Positions 46,725-55,435 of a stretch of 64,000 nucleotides of DNA are shown here, piece after piece (the stretch's first letter is position 1; every line of letters starts with the position of its first letter). The stretch covers positions 1 to 64,000 of the forward strand of contig CAZGQO010000013.1 of NCBI GenBank assembly GCA_964527925.1, given 5' to 3'. The notes below the pieces were generated by a model. That model had not been told where the DNA came from. It searched no databases and saw only the letters and a list, made by a program, of their open reading frames with translations. The translations under genes were made by a program, and so were the position numbers. Source of the stretch: Ch128b sp964527925. GTDB taxonomy: Bacteria > Bacteroidota > Ignavibacteria > Ch128b.

Positions 46725-47578
46725 TTCTCAATCAACTTATTGTTAAACATTCTTTTTCTTTCGGTAATAATTGTTCGAGTTGTAATAGTTGTTAAAATAA
46801 TCAGTCCGCCAAGTATTGCAAACGGCGAAGGTTTTTCTCCATAACCAATGTAAACCCAGATTGGATTCATAACTGGTTCAATCATTGCAATCAAAGCAGC
46901 TTCAATTCCTTCAATTCTTTTTATTGAATATGTAAATACAGCATAAGCAAGTCCAATCTGAAAAATCCCAAGATAAGCTATCATAAATAAATCTTTCATT
47001 TCGATTTTAAATTCTGGATACACAAAATTGAAACATAGAATTGGAATTAAAATGTTCCCCCAGAAAATTGCCGGTACCCGATATGACTCATCGCTTTTTC
47101 TTATTCCAATTAAAAATGCGGCAAAACAAATACCAGAAAGAAGAGCAACAAGATTCCCTTCGTAATGGGATGGAGATATTTCGCCAACAAAAAATAAAGT
47201 CATTCCTGCAAAGGCAATAATTACTGAAGTCACATTAATTTTTCTTAAAGGTGTTTTCAAAATTAGAGGCTCAAAAATTAACACATAAATTGGCGCGGTG
47301 TATTGTAAAAAAATTGCATTTGCAGCGGTTGTAAGTTTTGTTGCAACAACAAAGAGAATTAATATTCCTGCATAAAACACACTGTTAATAAAAACACTAA
47401 CATTAAATACCAGAGCTTTTTTTCTAAATAAGATAAAAAAGGTTAGTGCTGAAAAAATTGATCTATAAAATGATAACTGGTATGCATCGAGAGAAATAAG
47501 CTTAATGAATAAACCACCTGTACTCCATAACAGAGCGGCAATGATTATTGCAGCAATTCCTTTTTGATGTGAAGTCAT
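46721..47578 (-). CDS. EamA-type drug/metabolite transporter
   Basis: 285 residues, ten predicted membrane helices in two EamA repeats (WSTGGLFIKLI at the start, and the second repeat at about 150-275). Inner-membrane carrier of the DMT superfamily, probably exporting an amino acid or metabolite; the substrate is not predictable. Upstream member of a two-gene unit with the Tat-exported hydrolase (ATGA overlap). Confidence 0.85.
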   Translation of the reverse strand: MTSHQKGIAAIIIAALLWSTGGLFIKLISLDAYQLSFYRSIFSALTFFILFRKKALVFNVSVFINSVFYAGILILFVVATKLTTAANAIFLQYTAPIYVLIFEPLILKTPLRKINVTSVIIAFAGMTLFFVGEISPSHYEGNLVALLSGICFAAFLIGIRKSDESYRVPAIFWGNILIPILCFNFVYPEFKIEMKDLFMIAYLGIFQIGLAYAVFTYSIKRIEGIEAALIAMIEPVMNPIWVYIGYGEKPSPFAILGGLIILTTITTRTIITERKRMFNNKLIEK

Positions 47579-47780
47579 AAATCTCCAGAAAATTTATTAT
47601 AAAAATTAATTAATTTCTTATAAAGAAATTGTTCTGACAAATAAATTGATTTGATTATACTTGATGTTAGTTGCAATAATAATCATTTCATAAACCTTAC
47701 AACATTTGATTAAAAGGTATATTGAACTTATCAAAATTTTTATAGATTTTTTGAATATAAAACAATCTAATGGAGTTACT

Positions 47781-48497
47781 ATGTATCTTACTCGGCTCGT
47801 TCTCTTCTTTTCGATTTTTCTTTCACTCAATCTTTCACACGCACAATGGGGATTACTAAGAACCCTTGGCGTAGGTGGCGGAATTCATTTTGGCGTTTTA
47901 CGCCCATCTATGAACGACTTAAATAATGAATTCAAAAAAGCAGGTTTACCAGAATTCAACAAACCATTTTTAGGTTTTGGTGGCGGTGGGAATATATCGC
48001 TCGGAGGAATTAGAATCGGCGGATATGGTATTGGTGGTTCCCAGTCCGATGAGAAAACCAGAAACTTCGCTGGAAATTTCTACACAACTAAAGTTAATAT
48101 TGACTATGGAATTGGATTTGGAACAATTGGATATGAGATACTTAAAAATAAAAAATATTCAATCAGTCTAGATTTGGGAATTGGCGGCGGTGATTTTGAT
48201 ATTTACATATCTGATCGCACAAGTGATTTCAATTATTGGGATGAAACTCTCTTAATTCAGGTAAATTCTACGAACATTTCCCGAACATTAAATTACTCAT
48301 TCTTCTCCCTCCAACCATCATTAAACTTCGAATTTTATTATTCTAACCTATTGAAATTTTTTATAGCTGGTGATTATAATTTCATTTTAAGCGATAGATG
48401 GAGAAAAGATGGTGATTTAAATCTTGTAAATGTTCCAAAATTAAATTTCAATAGTTTCTCTCTTAGAATAGGAATTTATGCTGGTTTATTCTTTTAA
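47781..48497 (+). CDS. Outer-membrane beta-barrel protein, glycine-rich
   Basis: 238 residues from the ATG at 47781; this start is used because it begins a signal peptide (MYLTRLVLFFSIFLSLNLSHAQ) and has a TGGAGTT site, whereas the longer frame from 47706 does not. The mature part has a glycine-rich stretch (GFGGGGNISLGGIRIGGYGIGG) followed by alternating beta strands to a C-terminal strand (LRIGIYAGLFF, terminal Phe). Likely a small outer-membrane barrel. It is 20 bases before the subtilase gene, suggesting co-expression. Confidence 0.65.
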   Translation: MYLTRLVLFFSIFLSLNLSHAQWGLLRTLGVGGGIHFGVLRPSMNDLNNEFKKAGLPEFNKPFLGFGGGGNISLGGIRIGGYGIGGSQSDEKTRNFAGNFYTTKVNIDYGIGFGTIGYEILKNKKYSISLDLGIGGGDFDIYISDRTSDFNYWDETLLIQVNSTNISRTLNYSFFSLQPSLNFEFYYSNLLKFFIAGDYNFILSDRWRKDGDLNLVNVPKLNFNSFSLRIGIYAGLFF

Positions 48498-48517
48498 TAA
48501 TTAAAATGGAGAAAAAC

Positions 48518-51388
48518 ATGAGACTATCAAAATTATTTATCGTTATAATTTTAGCTTTACTAATTTCAGGATTTTCTTCAGAACAGAACGATTCTGAATT
48601 TGTTATTCAAAATGGTGATTTACTTTACGCATCTAACGAACTAATCATAAAATTCAAATCGAATGTAAATCTTGAAAGCAATAGATTAAGTTTAATTTCA
48701 ACAATGATGAGTTTATTTAATGAATTATCAATAAAATCAATTAAACCAATTTTTACTGAAAAACAGAATTCCTTACTGAAAGACAATGTTGGTATTGATC
48801 GAATTTATTCTTTGAAGTACGAAGGTAACTTAGATCCATTAATCATTTCAAGAAAATTGAAAAACTTAGAAATGATAGAATACATTGAGCCCAGATTCAT
48901 TTATAAAGTTGATTTTACACCAAATGATCCAAATATCTCAAATCAAAACTATCTGAACATTATTAAAGCATACGATGCCTGGGATGTTTCAAAAGGTGAT
49001 TCCGCTGTTGTTATTGGAATTGTTGATACTGGTGTTTACTGGAATCATCCTGACCTTAATCCAAATATCTGGATCAACATCGATGAAATTCCAAACAACA
49101 ACATTGATGATGACAATAATGGTTATGTTGATGATTATCGAGGATGGGATTTTGGCGGACTAGATGGAACTCCTGACAATGATCCAAAAGAAGATGGAGC
49201 TTATCACGGGACACATGTAGCTGGAATAGCATCTGCATCTACAAATAATGGAATTGGTGTTGCTGGCGTTGGATTCAAATCTAAAATTATGGCAGTCAAA
49301 ACTGCGAGAGACGATAAAAAGGATCCATCAAGTGGAAGTCCTTATATCTGGTACGGCTATGAAGGAATAGTATACGCTGCTGATAATAGTGCTCATGTAA
49401 TTAACTGCAGCTGGGGCGGCAGTGGTTTCTCTCAATTTGGACAGGATATAATAAACTATGCAACAAATAAAGGTTCTCTTGTCGTTGCTGCTGCGGGAAA
49501 TTCAAACTCAAGTTCTGAACATTTTCCTTCTGGTTATCAGAACGCTCTATCCGTTGCGGCAACAAATCCAAATGATATTAAATCATCCTACTCAAATTAT
49601 GGATTCTCGATCGATGTTTGCGCACCCGGAGATAATATTTATAATACCTGGAGCAATAATACATATGCATTTCTCTCAGGAACATCAATGGCATCACCAG
49701 TTGCTGCTGGAATTGCAGGACTCGTTAAAGCAAGATATCCTAATTATTCCCCAATTCAGATTGGTGAAAAAATAAGAGTCGGTTGTGATGATATTTATTC
49801 AATCAATCCAGCTTACCAATACATGCTTGGTAAAGGAAGAGTAAACGCATTAAAATCTTTGCAGGATAGTTTTAACAAATCTGTAAGAATGTTAACATAT
49901 TCATTGAACGATCAAGCACCATATGGAAATGGTAATGGAATACTTGAACCAAACGAAGAAGCTCTTATTGTTGTAAACTTCAAAAATATACTTGAGGGTA
50001 CTTCAAATCTTGTAATAAATCTTTCTTCATTGACAGGTGGAATAACTGTACTTTCTGGTTCTTTTACGGCTGGCTCAAAAAATACTGGCGAAAGTTTTTC
50101 AAATAATTCTACACCTTATCGTATTAAAGCGGCAAGTACAATTGGAACTGACTTAAATGTTAGATTGCTTCTTAATTTTTCAGATGGAACATATACTGAT
50201 TGGCAAGTAATCAATTTTATCGCAAATCCAAGTTATGTAATTTCAAATAATAACAATGTAAAACTAACTATAGGTAGTCGTGGTAATCTGGCTTTTAATG
50301 ATTATCCAAACAACACACAGGGTGAAGGATTTAAGTATAAAACCAGTAATAACTTGTTGTTTGAAGGAGCTTTAATTACTGGAGTTAGCTCAACAAAAAT
50401 TTCTGATGTTGCAAGAAATAACAGCGGCAACGCTCAAAGTAACGATTTCATTACAATCACTCCAGTTAAAATATCACAACCTGGAACGGTGGCTGATCTG
50501 CAAGCAACTTCTCTGTTCAATGATGATGGTGCAGGAACAAATAAGATTGGAATTAGAGTTCTACTCAACTCTTATTCGTATGCTAATTCTCCTTATGAGG
50601 ATTTTATAATCTTACATTACAAATTCATTAATACTACTTCAACTCAAATTACTAATTTTCATGCAGGATTATTTTTTGATTGGGATTTAATTACTGGAAG
50701 TGGAGATAACGATGTTGCAAGGTGGGATAATGTGAATAAATTTGGATATGTTTATAATCAACCTGGAACGGTTTCATATTATGTTGGTGCTGGTTTGCTT
50801 TCTCACACTAATTATCATTTCAGAGCAATTCTAAACCAGGGCGGTGACGGAGGTTGGGGAATTTATGATGGTTTTACTGATGCAGAGAAATGGGAATCGA
50901 TCAGTGGCGGCGTAATTAAAACTCAAGCTGGTGCCGGTGATGTCTCTTTTGTAGTTGCGTCAGGTCCTCATACAATCAATCCCAACGATACATTGAGTAT
51001 TGCTTTCTCAATAGTCGCAGGTGATGATTTGAATTCACTTCAGACGCATTTTAATTCATCCAAACAAAAATGGAATCAAATCATTACAAGCGTTGATGAG
51101 AAACCTTCTTTACTTCAGTATGTATATCAACTATATCAAAATTATCCGAACCCATTTAATCCATCGACAAAAATTAAGTTTTCAATCAAAGAAACAGGAT
51201 TTGCAAAAATATCTTTGTACGATATACTTGGTAAAAAAATAACTGAATTGATTAATGCAGAAATAAAGCATGGTGAACATGAAATAATAGTCGATGCTGA
51301 AAAATTGAATTTACCTGCAGGAATTTATTTCTATGAATTATCGGTTAATAATTTCAAATCAATTCGCAAGATGATTTATTTGAAATGA
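48518..51388 (+). CDS. Secreted subtilisin-like (S8) protease with T9SS sorting domain
   Basis: 956 residues from the ATG at 48518, which has TGGAG 7 bases upstream; an ATG at 48506 is also open. Signal peptide, then a propeptide of about 110 residues, and a complete catalytic triad in the S8 domain: Asp170 (GIVDTGVY), His230 (YHGTHVAGI) and Ser390 (LSGTSMASP). A long beta-rich region follows. The last about 90 residues form a T9SS type-A sorting domain (YQLYQNYPNPFNPSTKIKF then LPAGIYFYELSVNNF), which directs export through the type IX secretion system and anchoring at the cell surface. It depends on a T9SS encoded elsewhere. Confidence 0.93.
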   Translation: MRLSKLFIVIILALLISGFSSEQNDSEFVIQNGDLLYASNELIIKFKSNVNLESNRLSLISTMMSLFNELSIKSIKPIFTEKQNSLLKDNVGIDRIYSLKYEGNLDPLIISRKLKNLEMIEYIEPRFIYKVDFTPNDPNISNQNYLNIIKAYDAWDVSKGDSAVVIGIVDTGVYWNHPDLNPNIWINIDEIPNNNIDDDNNGYVDDYRGWDFGGLDGTPDNDPKEDGAYHGTHVAGIASASTNNGIGVAGVGFKSKIMAVKTARDDKKDPSSGSPYIWYGYEGIVYAADNSAHVINCSWGGSGFSQFGQDIINYATNKGSLVVAAAGNSNSSSEHFPSGYQNALSVAATNPNDIKSSYSNYGFSIDVCAPGDNIYNTWSNNTYAFLSGTSMASPVAAGIAGLVKARYPNYSPIQIGEKIRVGCDDIYSINPAYQYMLGKGRVNALKSLQDSFNKSVRMLTYSLNDQAPYGNGNGILEPNEEALIVVNFKNILEGTSNLVINLSSLTGGITVLSGSFTAGSKNTGESFSNNSTPYRIKAASTIGTDLNVRLLLNFSDGTYTDWQVINFIANPSYVISNNNNVKLTIGSRGNLAFNDYPNNTQGEGFKYKTSNNLLFEGALITGVSSTKISDVARNNSGNAQSNDFITITPVKISQPGTVADLQATSLFNDDGAGTNKIGIRVLLNSYSYANSPYEDFIILHYKFINTTSTQITNFHAGLFFDWDLITGSGDNDVARWDNVNKFGYVYNQPGTVSYYVGAGLLSHTNYHFRAILNQGGDGGWGIYDGFTDAEKWESISGGVIKTQAGAGDVSFVVASGPHTINPNDTLSIAFSIVAGDDLNSLQTHFNSSKQKWNQIITSVDEKPSLLQYVYQLYQNYPNPFNPSTKIKFSIKETGFAKISLYDILGKKITELINAEIKHGEHEIIVDAEKLNLPAGIYFYELSVNNFKSIRKMIYLK

Positions 51389-51415
51389 AAAGCAAAAGAT
51401 AAATTCGATATTCAG

Positions 51416-51442
51416 AATCCCCGAACAAAGTCGGGGATTTTT
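51416..51442 (+). terminator. Terminator after the subtilase gene
   Basis: Stem AATCCCCGA / TCGGGGATT with a 6-base loop, followed by TTTTTA, 28 bases after the stop codon. Confidence 0.88.
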
Positions 51443-51670
51443 ATTTTGAATAAAATATTGTCTGAATTATTCCTAATGTTTTTGAGAAATTATTAGGGCA
51501 ACCAATCGATTTAAGGAATTTCCAACTTTAATGATGAGTTGAGGTGAGAATTTTAAGAGTCAATGTGTCGTATTGAACTTTCACTTTCCTAAAATAACTA
51601 TCACTTAATCTTATATCTCAAAACCTCTTTAATTTTTCCACTTAAGGTTTTATAGGAAAAATTTAAAATA

Positions 51671-51698
51671 AAAAAGCCGTCCAGGTGGACGGCTTTTT
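51671..51698 (-). terminator. Terminator for the OmpA cluster (minus strand)
   Basis: AAAAAGCCGTCC / GGACGGCTTTTT with a 4-base loop, flanked by A and T runs. On the minus strand it follows the OmpA gene stop at 51720 by about 22 bases and has a strong T tract; it could also work on the plus strand. Confidence 0.9.
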
Positions 51699-51719
51699 TA
51701 CTAAACATCTATTCAGTTC

Positions 51720-53114
51720 TTATTTCTCTAGCATCTCAATGACTAACACTCTTCTATTCTTCCAGTATTCTTTTCTAACTGTTGTTACTGGTTGTGTTTC
51801 ACCAAACCACTTGGTCATGAATCTATTCATATCAATACCCTGACTTACAAGATATTTGTAAACTGTGTTAGCTCTTCTTTCAGAGAGTTTCATGTTGTAT
51901 GCAGCTGGACCAATTGGACATGCATGACCTTCAATTGAGAACATTACATCTGGATTATCTTTCATGTATTTCACTGCTTCATCAAGTTTTGCTTTTTCTT
52001 CTGATCTTAAGTCATATCTATCAAATCCGAAGTATATTGTAACTTTGTATGGCTCAACTTTTACTGGACAACCATCATTGTCAACCTTCACACCTGCTGG
52101 AGTATCTGGGCATTTATCAAGATAATCTGCTACACCGTCACCATCACTATCAACTGGACATCCATTCTTATCAACTTGAACACCAGCTGGAGTATCTGGA
52201 CATTTATCAAGATAATCTGCCACACCATCGCCATCGCTGTCAACTGGGCAACCATCTTTATCAACTTTTGCCATTGCTGGAGTTCCTGGACATTTATCTA
52301 AGTAATCTGGTACACCATCACCATCGCTATCAACTGGACATCCATCTTTATCAACTTGAACACCTTTTGGTGTATTTGGACATTTATCAAGATAATCTGC
52401 TACACCATCTTTATCAGAATCAACTGGACAACCAAATTCATCAACTTTAACACCTGCAGGAGTATTTGGGCATTGATCATACTTATCTAATACTCCATCA
52501 CCATCTAAGTCAACATCTCGCCCAAAAGTATATCCTAACCCAAGTGTAAATGTTGCATAAACATCATTGGCACTTCCTCTTTTTATTCCTTCAACATAAT
52601 CTTGACCTGTTAAATCAAGAGCAACACCAAAATTTAAATTGAATTTATCAGATAAAAGGTATTTTACACCACCTTCACCATAGAATGAAAGTGCTTTATT
52701 ATCATCTGCAACTTTCTTTGAATGATAAAATGTATAATTCAATCCTGCACTCAAATATGGCAACCAATTCCAATCATTTTTCCCATATGAATACATAACC
52801 CCTAATTTACCATCATAAACAAAATTTCTCTGAGCTTTGCCAGTCATATTTTTAAATTGTAAAAAATTATAACCAACTAAAAATCTCAAACCGAACGCAT
52901 GTTCATTGCTTGTAGAAAAGAAATACTCCAATCCTCCTCTTAATGTTGGGAAGTTAAATCTATTTCCTCGATCAACCATGGAAAGGTTTAATCCGCCATC
53001 AAGTGTTGCACCAAAGTATCCACTCAATGGGTTATAACTTTTTGGTTGTGCTTGAACTGCTAATGAAAATAAAAGCACAAATATTACACTTAACGTAAAT
53101 AATTTTTTCATCAT
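51720..53114 (-). CDS. OmpA-family protein with five thrombospondin type 3 repeats
   Basis: 464 residues from the ATG at 53114 (GGAGGA site; an ATG one codon later is also possible). Signal peptide, N-terminal beta-barrel (to about 200), five calcium-binding thrombospondin type 3 repeats of exactly 30 residues each, each like DSDGDGVADYLDKCPDTPAG, and a C-terminal OmpA domain. The peptidoglycan-binding GHTD motif reads GHACPIG, so the usual Asp is absent, while the Arg (LSERRA) is kept. Likely an envelope anchor, stabilised by Ca2+. Last of three tandem related genes. Confidence 0.9.
   Translation of the reverse strand: MMKKLFTLSVIFVLLFSLAVQAQPKSYNPLSGYFGATLDGGLNLSMVDRGNRFNFPTLRGGLEYFFSTSNEHAFGLRFLVGYNFLQFKNMTGKAQRNFVYDGKLGVMYSYGKNDWNWLPYLSAGLNYTFYHSKKVADDNKALSFYGEGGVKYLLSDKFNLNFGVALDLTGQDYVEGIKRGSANDVYATFTLGLGYTFGRDVDLDGDGVLDKYDQCPNTPAGVKVDEFGCPVDSDKDGVADYLDKCPNTPKGVQVDKDGCPVDSDGDGVPDYLDKCPGTPAMAKVDKDGCPVDSDGDGVADYLDKCPDTPAGVQVDKNGCPVDSDGDGVADYLDKCPDTPAGVKVDNDGCPVKVEPYKVTIYFGFDRYDLRSEEKAKLDEAVKYMKDNPDVMFSIEGHACPIGPAAYNMKLSERRANTVYKYLVSQGIDMNRFMTKWFGETQPVTTVRKEYWKNRRVLVIEMLEK
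52059..52508 (-). repeat. Five tandem 90-bp repeats encoding TSP3 units
   Basis: Five in-frame copies of a 30-codon unit (residues about 203-352), very similar to each other at DNA level, for example repeated DSDGDGVADYLDKCP. Equal 90-base length and high identity suggest recent expansion or homogenisation. The second OmpA gene has a more diverged set. Confidence 0.85.
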
Positions 53115-53148
53115 TTTTTCCTCCAAATTTTATTTTAATATAATAAAT

Positions 53149-54618
53149 TTATCTAATTTTAGTAATAACAACTCTTCTATTTTTTTGTCGTCCTTCTTCA
53201 GTTTTATTATCTGCAATTGGATAATTTTCACCCATGCCTTCAGAAACAAGCATACTCAGAGGTACACCTAATTGAATAAGATATTTCTTTACAGCATCAG
53301 CTCTTTCCTGAGATAATTTTTTATTAAACTCAGAAGAACCCTGACTATCAGTATGCCCTTCTATTCGCCACACTGAACCAGGATATTTTAGAATAATTTC
53401 AGCTAATTTTTTCAACTCAGCCTTTGCACTTTCTGTTAAATTAGATTTACTTTTTTCAAAAGTTGTCATTCCCTGCAGAATAAATGTTTTTTCTTCTGGT
53501 AAAATTTGCTTTTCTTCAACTGGACAACCATTAGAGTCAACTTGAGATCCTGGAGTTGTATCAGGACATTTATCCAAATTATCAGGTACACCGTCATTAT
53601 CTGAATCTTTGGGGCAACCATCATCATTTACTTCAACATTTGGTGGTGTATCTGGACATTTATCAAGCGCATCAAAAACTCCATCTGAATCTGAATCAAG
53701 TGGACAACCCTTTGAATCAACAGGAAAATCTTTGGGTGTACCAGGACATCTATCTAGATATTCTGGAACACCATCTAAGTCAGAATCTAATGGACAACCC
53801 TTTTCATTCACTTCAACTCCTCGTGGTGTATCTGGACATCTATCAAATTCATCTATTACACCATCACCATCTTTATCATTTACTTTATTAACAGGACAAC
53901 CGAACTCATCAACTGGAATACCTACCGGAGTATTTGGACATAAATCAAATTTATCCAGAACACCATCTTTATCAGAATCTTTGTGACCACCAAGAAAAAC
54001 AGAAAAACCAACTAAGCCTGTTAAATAAATATCTTGTTTAGATGAAATTAAGCCATCAAGTTCATCTGTATTAGGACTACTGAAAATTCCAGTAAAATTT
54101 AAAGTTAATCCTTCCGAGAGTTTATATTTTAATCCTGCTTCACCAAAAAATCCAATAGTTACATTAGGGCGTTTATCATAGGCTTCATTTCTCTGTTCAT
54201 CTAAAACTTTGTACCAGAATGTTGAATGTCCGCCGGCTGAAAGATAAGGATAAACAGAACCAAAGTTTAATAAGTATACTAACCCAATATTTCCATTAAA
54301 GAAGTAATTAATAAAACTTGTTGAATTGCGCGAAGGCTTTCCTATTAATCTTGGTACATTGTTCTCTGCTGATAATGCACCATAGCCTGAATTAACTTTA
54401 ATTCCAAACAAACCTGTTGACTGAGACTCAAAAAGATACTCGAATTCACCCCTTGCAAAGAATTTAATTTTAGACTTAGAAAAATCACCTAAATAATAGT
54501 TAAAACCTCCAGATGATCCCAACCATATTGTATTGCTCAATGAGTTGAAAGACGCTTTATCCTGCCCAAAGGTGAATAAAGGTAGAAGAAAACTAATTAA
54601 GAAGATTAGTTTTTTCAT
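53149..54618 (-). CDS. OmpA-family protein with thrombospondin type 3 repeats (paralogue)
   Basis: 489 residues, signal peptide (MKKLIFLISFLLPLFTFGQ), a barrel domain (to about 210), five thrombospondin type 3 repeats (about 214-367; mostly 30 residues, the first with three extra residues), and a canonical OmpA domain (about 372-489) with IEGHTDSQGSSEFNKKLSQERA, where the Asp and Arg for peptidoglycan binding are both present. 34 bases separate it from the next gene's start. Paralogue of its two neighbours. Confidence 0.92.
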   Translation of the reverse strand: MKKLIFLISFLLPLFTFGQDKASFNSLSNTIWLGSSGGFNYYLGDFSKSKIKFFARGEFEYLFESQSTGLFGIKVNSGYGALSAENNVPRLIGKPSRNSTSFINYFFNGNIGLVYLLNFGSVYPYLSAGGHSTFWYKVLDEQRNEAYDKRPNVTIGFFGEAGLKYKLSEGLTLNFTGIFSSPNTDELDGLISSKQDIYLTGLVGFSVFLGGHKDSDKDGVLDKFDLCPNTPVGIPVDEFGCPVNKVNDKDGDGVIDEFDRCPDTPRGVEVNEKGCPLDSDLDGVPEYLDRCPGTPKDFPVDSKGCPLDSDSDGVFDALDKCPDTPPNVEVNDDGCPKDSDNDGVPDNLDKCPDTTPGSQVDSNGCPVEEKQILPEEKTFILQGMTTFEKSKSNLTESAKAELKKLAEIILKYPGSVWRIEGHTDSQGSSEFNKKLSQERADAVKKYLIQLGVPLSMLVSEGMGENYPIADNKTEEGRQKNRRVVITKIR

Positions 54619-54622
54619 TTTA

Positions 54623-55291
54623 TCATCTAATTCTTTGTTTGCTGAATAAGTGAATCGATAAACCTGTAGTAACAGTCACGAACGAATCTTTCTTTCTTGA
54701 AACAAAACCATCGAGTTCATCTGTTGTGCCTATAAAATATTTTGCAGCAAAATTTACACTTAAATTATTACTAAGAAAATATCTTATACCAAATTCACCA
54801 GAATATGTCAGAAATGGATTTCTTTTACTGTTTGTATATAAAGAATAGCTACTTGTTTCCAGTGGAATAAAAGCAAGAACATAATCTGCACCAAAAGCAA
54901 GGTAAGGTATGAATAATTTTTTCCCCAGTGCAATTGCAATTGATGGTTCAAGCAAGACAAAAGGTGTATTAAATTTTTTGATATTTCTTTGTAATAGACC
55001 ATCACCACTGTTTCGTCCAGTATTGGATTCTCCTTTCAATTCTCCATACATTCCAAAAAATCTTAATCCAATTGTAATTGATTTAGATGGAAAGTAATAT
55101 TCAAAACCAAATCTTCCCGCATAACCTATTGCTGGAGTTTGAAAATCAGAGAATGGGAAAGTTACACCACCTTCATATGTTGCAACTAAGAATTTTTCAA
55201 GTGAATTGTATTTAGACCTAAGTTGAATGATGTCCTTTTGACTATAGGCTAAATTAAATATCCATAATAATAGGATTAGAATTGATTTCAT
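54623..55291 (-). CDS. Outer-membrane barrel, OmpA paralogue lacking repeats and OmpA domain
   Basis: 222 residues with a signal peptide. It is related to the barrel part of the two genes downstream: TDELDGFVSRKKDSFVTVTTG here is matched by TDELDGLISSKQDIYLTGLVG in the next gene, and the N-terminal YEGGVTFPFSDFQ/RFGFEYYFPSKSITIGLRFFG lines up with GLEYFFSTSNEHAFGLRF. It ends right after the barrel (LSIHLFSKQRIR), so the TSP3 and OmpA parts are missing, either lost or never acquired. Function unknown. First of three tandem genes, with a 4-base gap to the next. Confidence 0.75.
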   Translation of the reverse strand: MKSILILLLWIFNLAYSQKDIIQLRSKYNSLEKFLVATYEGGVTFPFSDFQTPAIGYAGRFGFEYYFPSKSITIGLRFFGMYGELKGESNTGRNSGDGLLQRNIKKFNTPFVLLEPSIAIALGKKLFIPYLAFGADYVLAFIPLETSSYSLYTNSKRNPFLTYSGEFGIRYFLSNNLSVNFAAKYFIGTTDELDGFVSRKKDSFVTVTTGLSIHLFSKQRIR

Positions 55292-55435
55292 GAGTCACCA
55301 TTGATTATTTAAAATTCTAGATTAATATAAATAAATTTAAATTAATATATCAAGCAGAAACAAAATAAAATTCCGTTTTTACCATTATTTAATAGAACAA
55401 AGCTTTAAAAAAATCTAATTAAACAGTCACTTCGT

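Noticed and set aside
47706..47780. Longer start for the beta-barrel before the subtilase
   Set aside because: The ATG at 47781 begins a clean signal peptide and has a ribosome binding site; the extra 25 residues have neither.
52049..52450. 133-codon plus-strand frame opposite the TSP3 repeats, with a repetitive His/Leu-rich translation
   Set aside because: It is the antisense reading of the 90-bp repeats; periodicity of the real gene produces the open frame.
53556..53986. Two overlapping plus-strand frames opposite the second OmpA gene
   Set aside because: Also antisense shadows of the TSP3 repeats.
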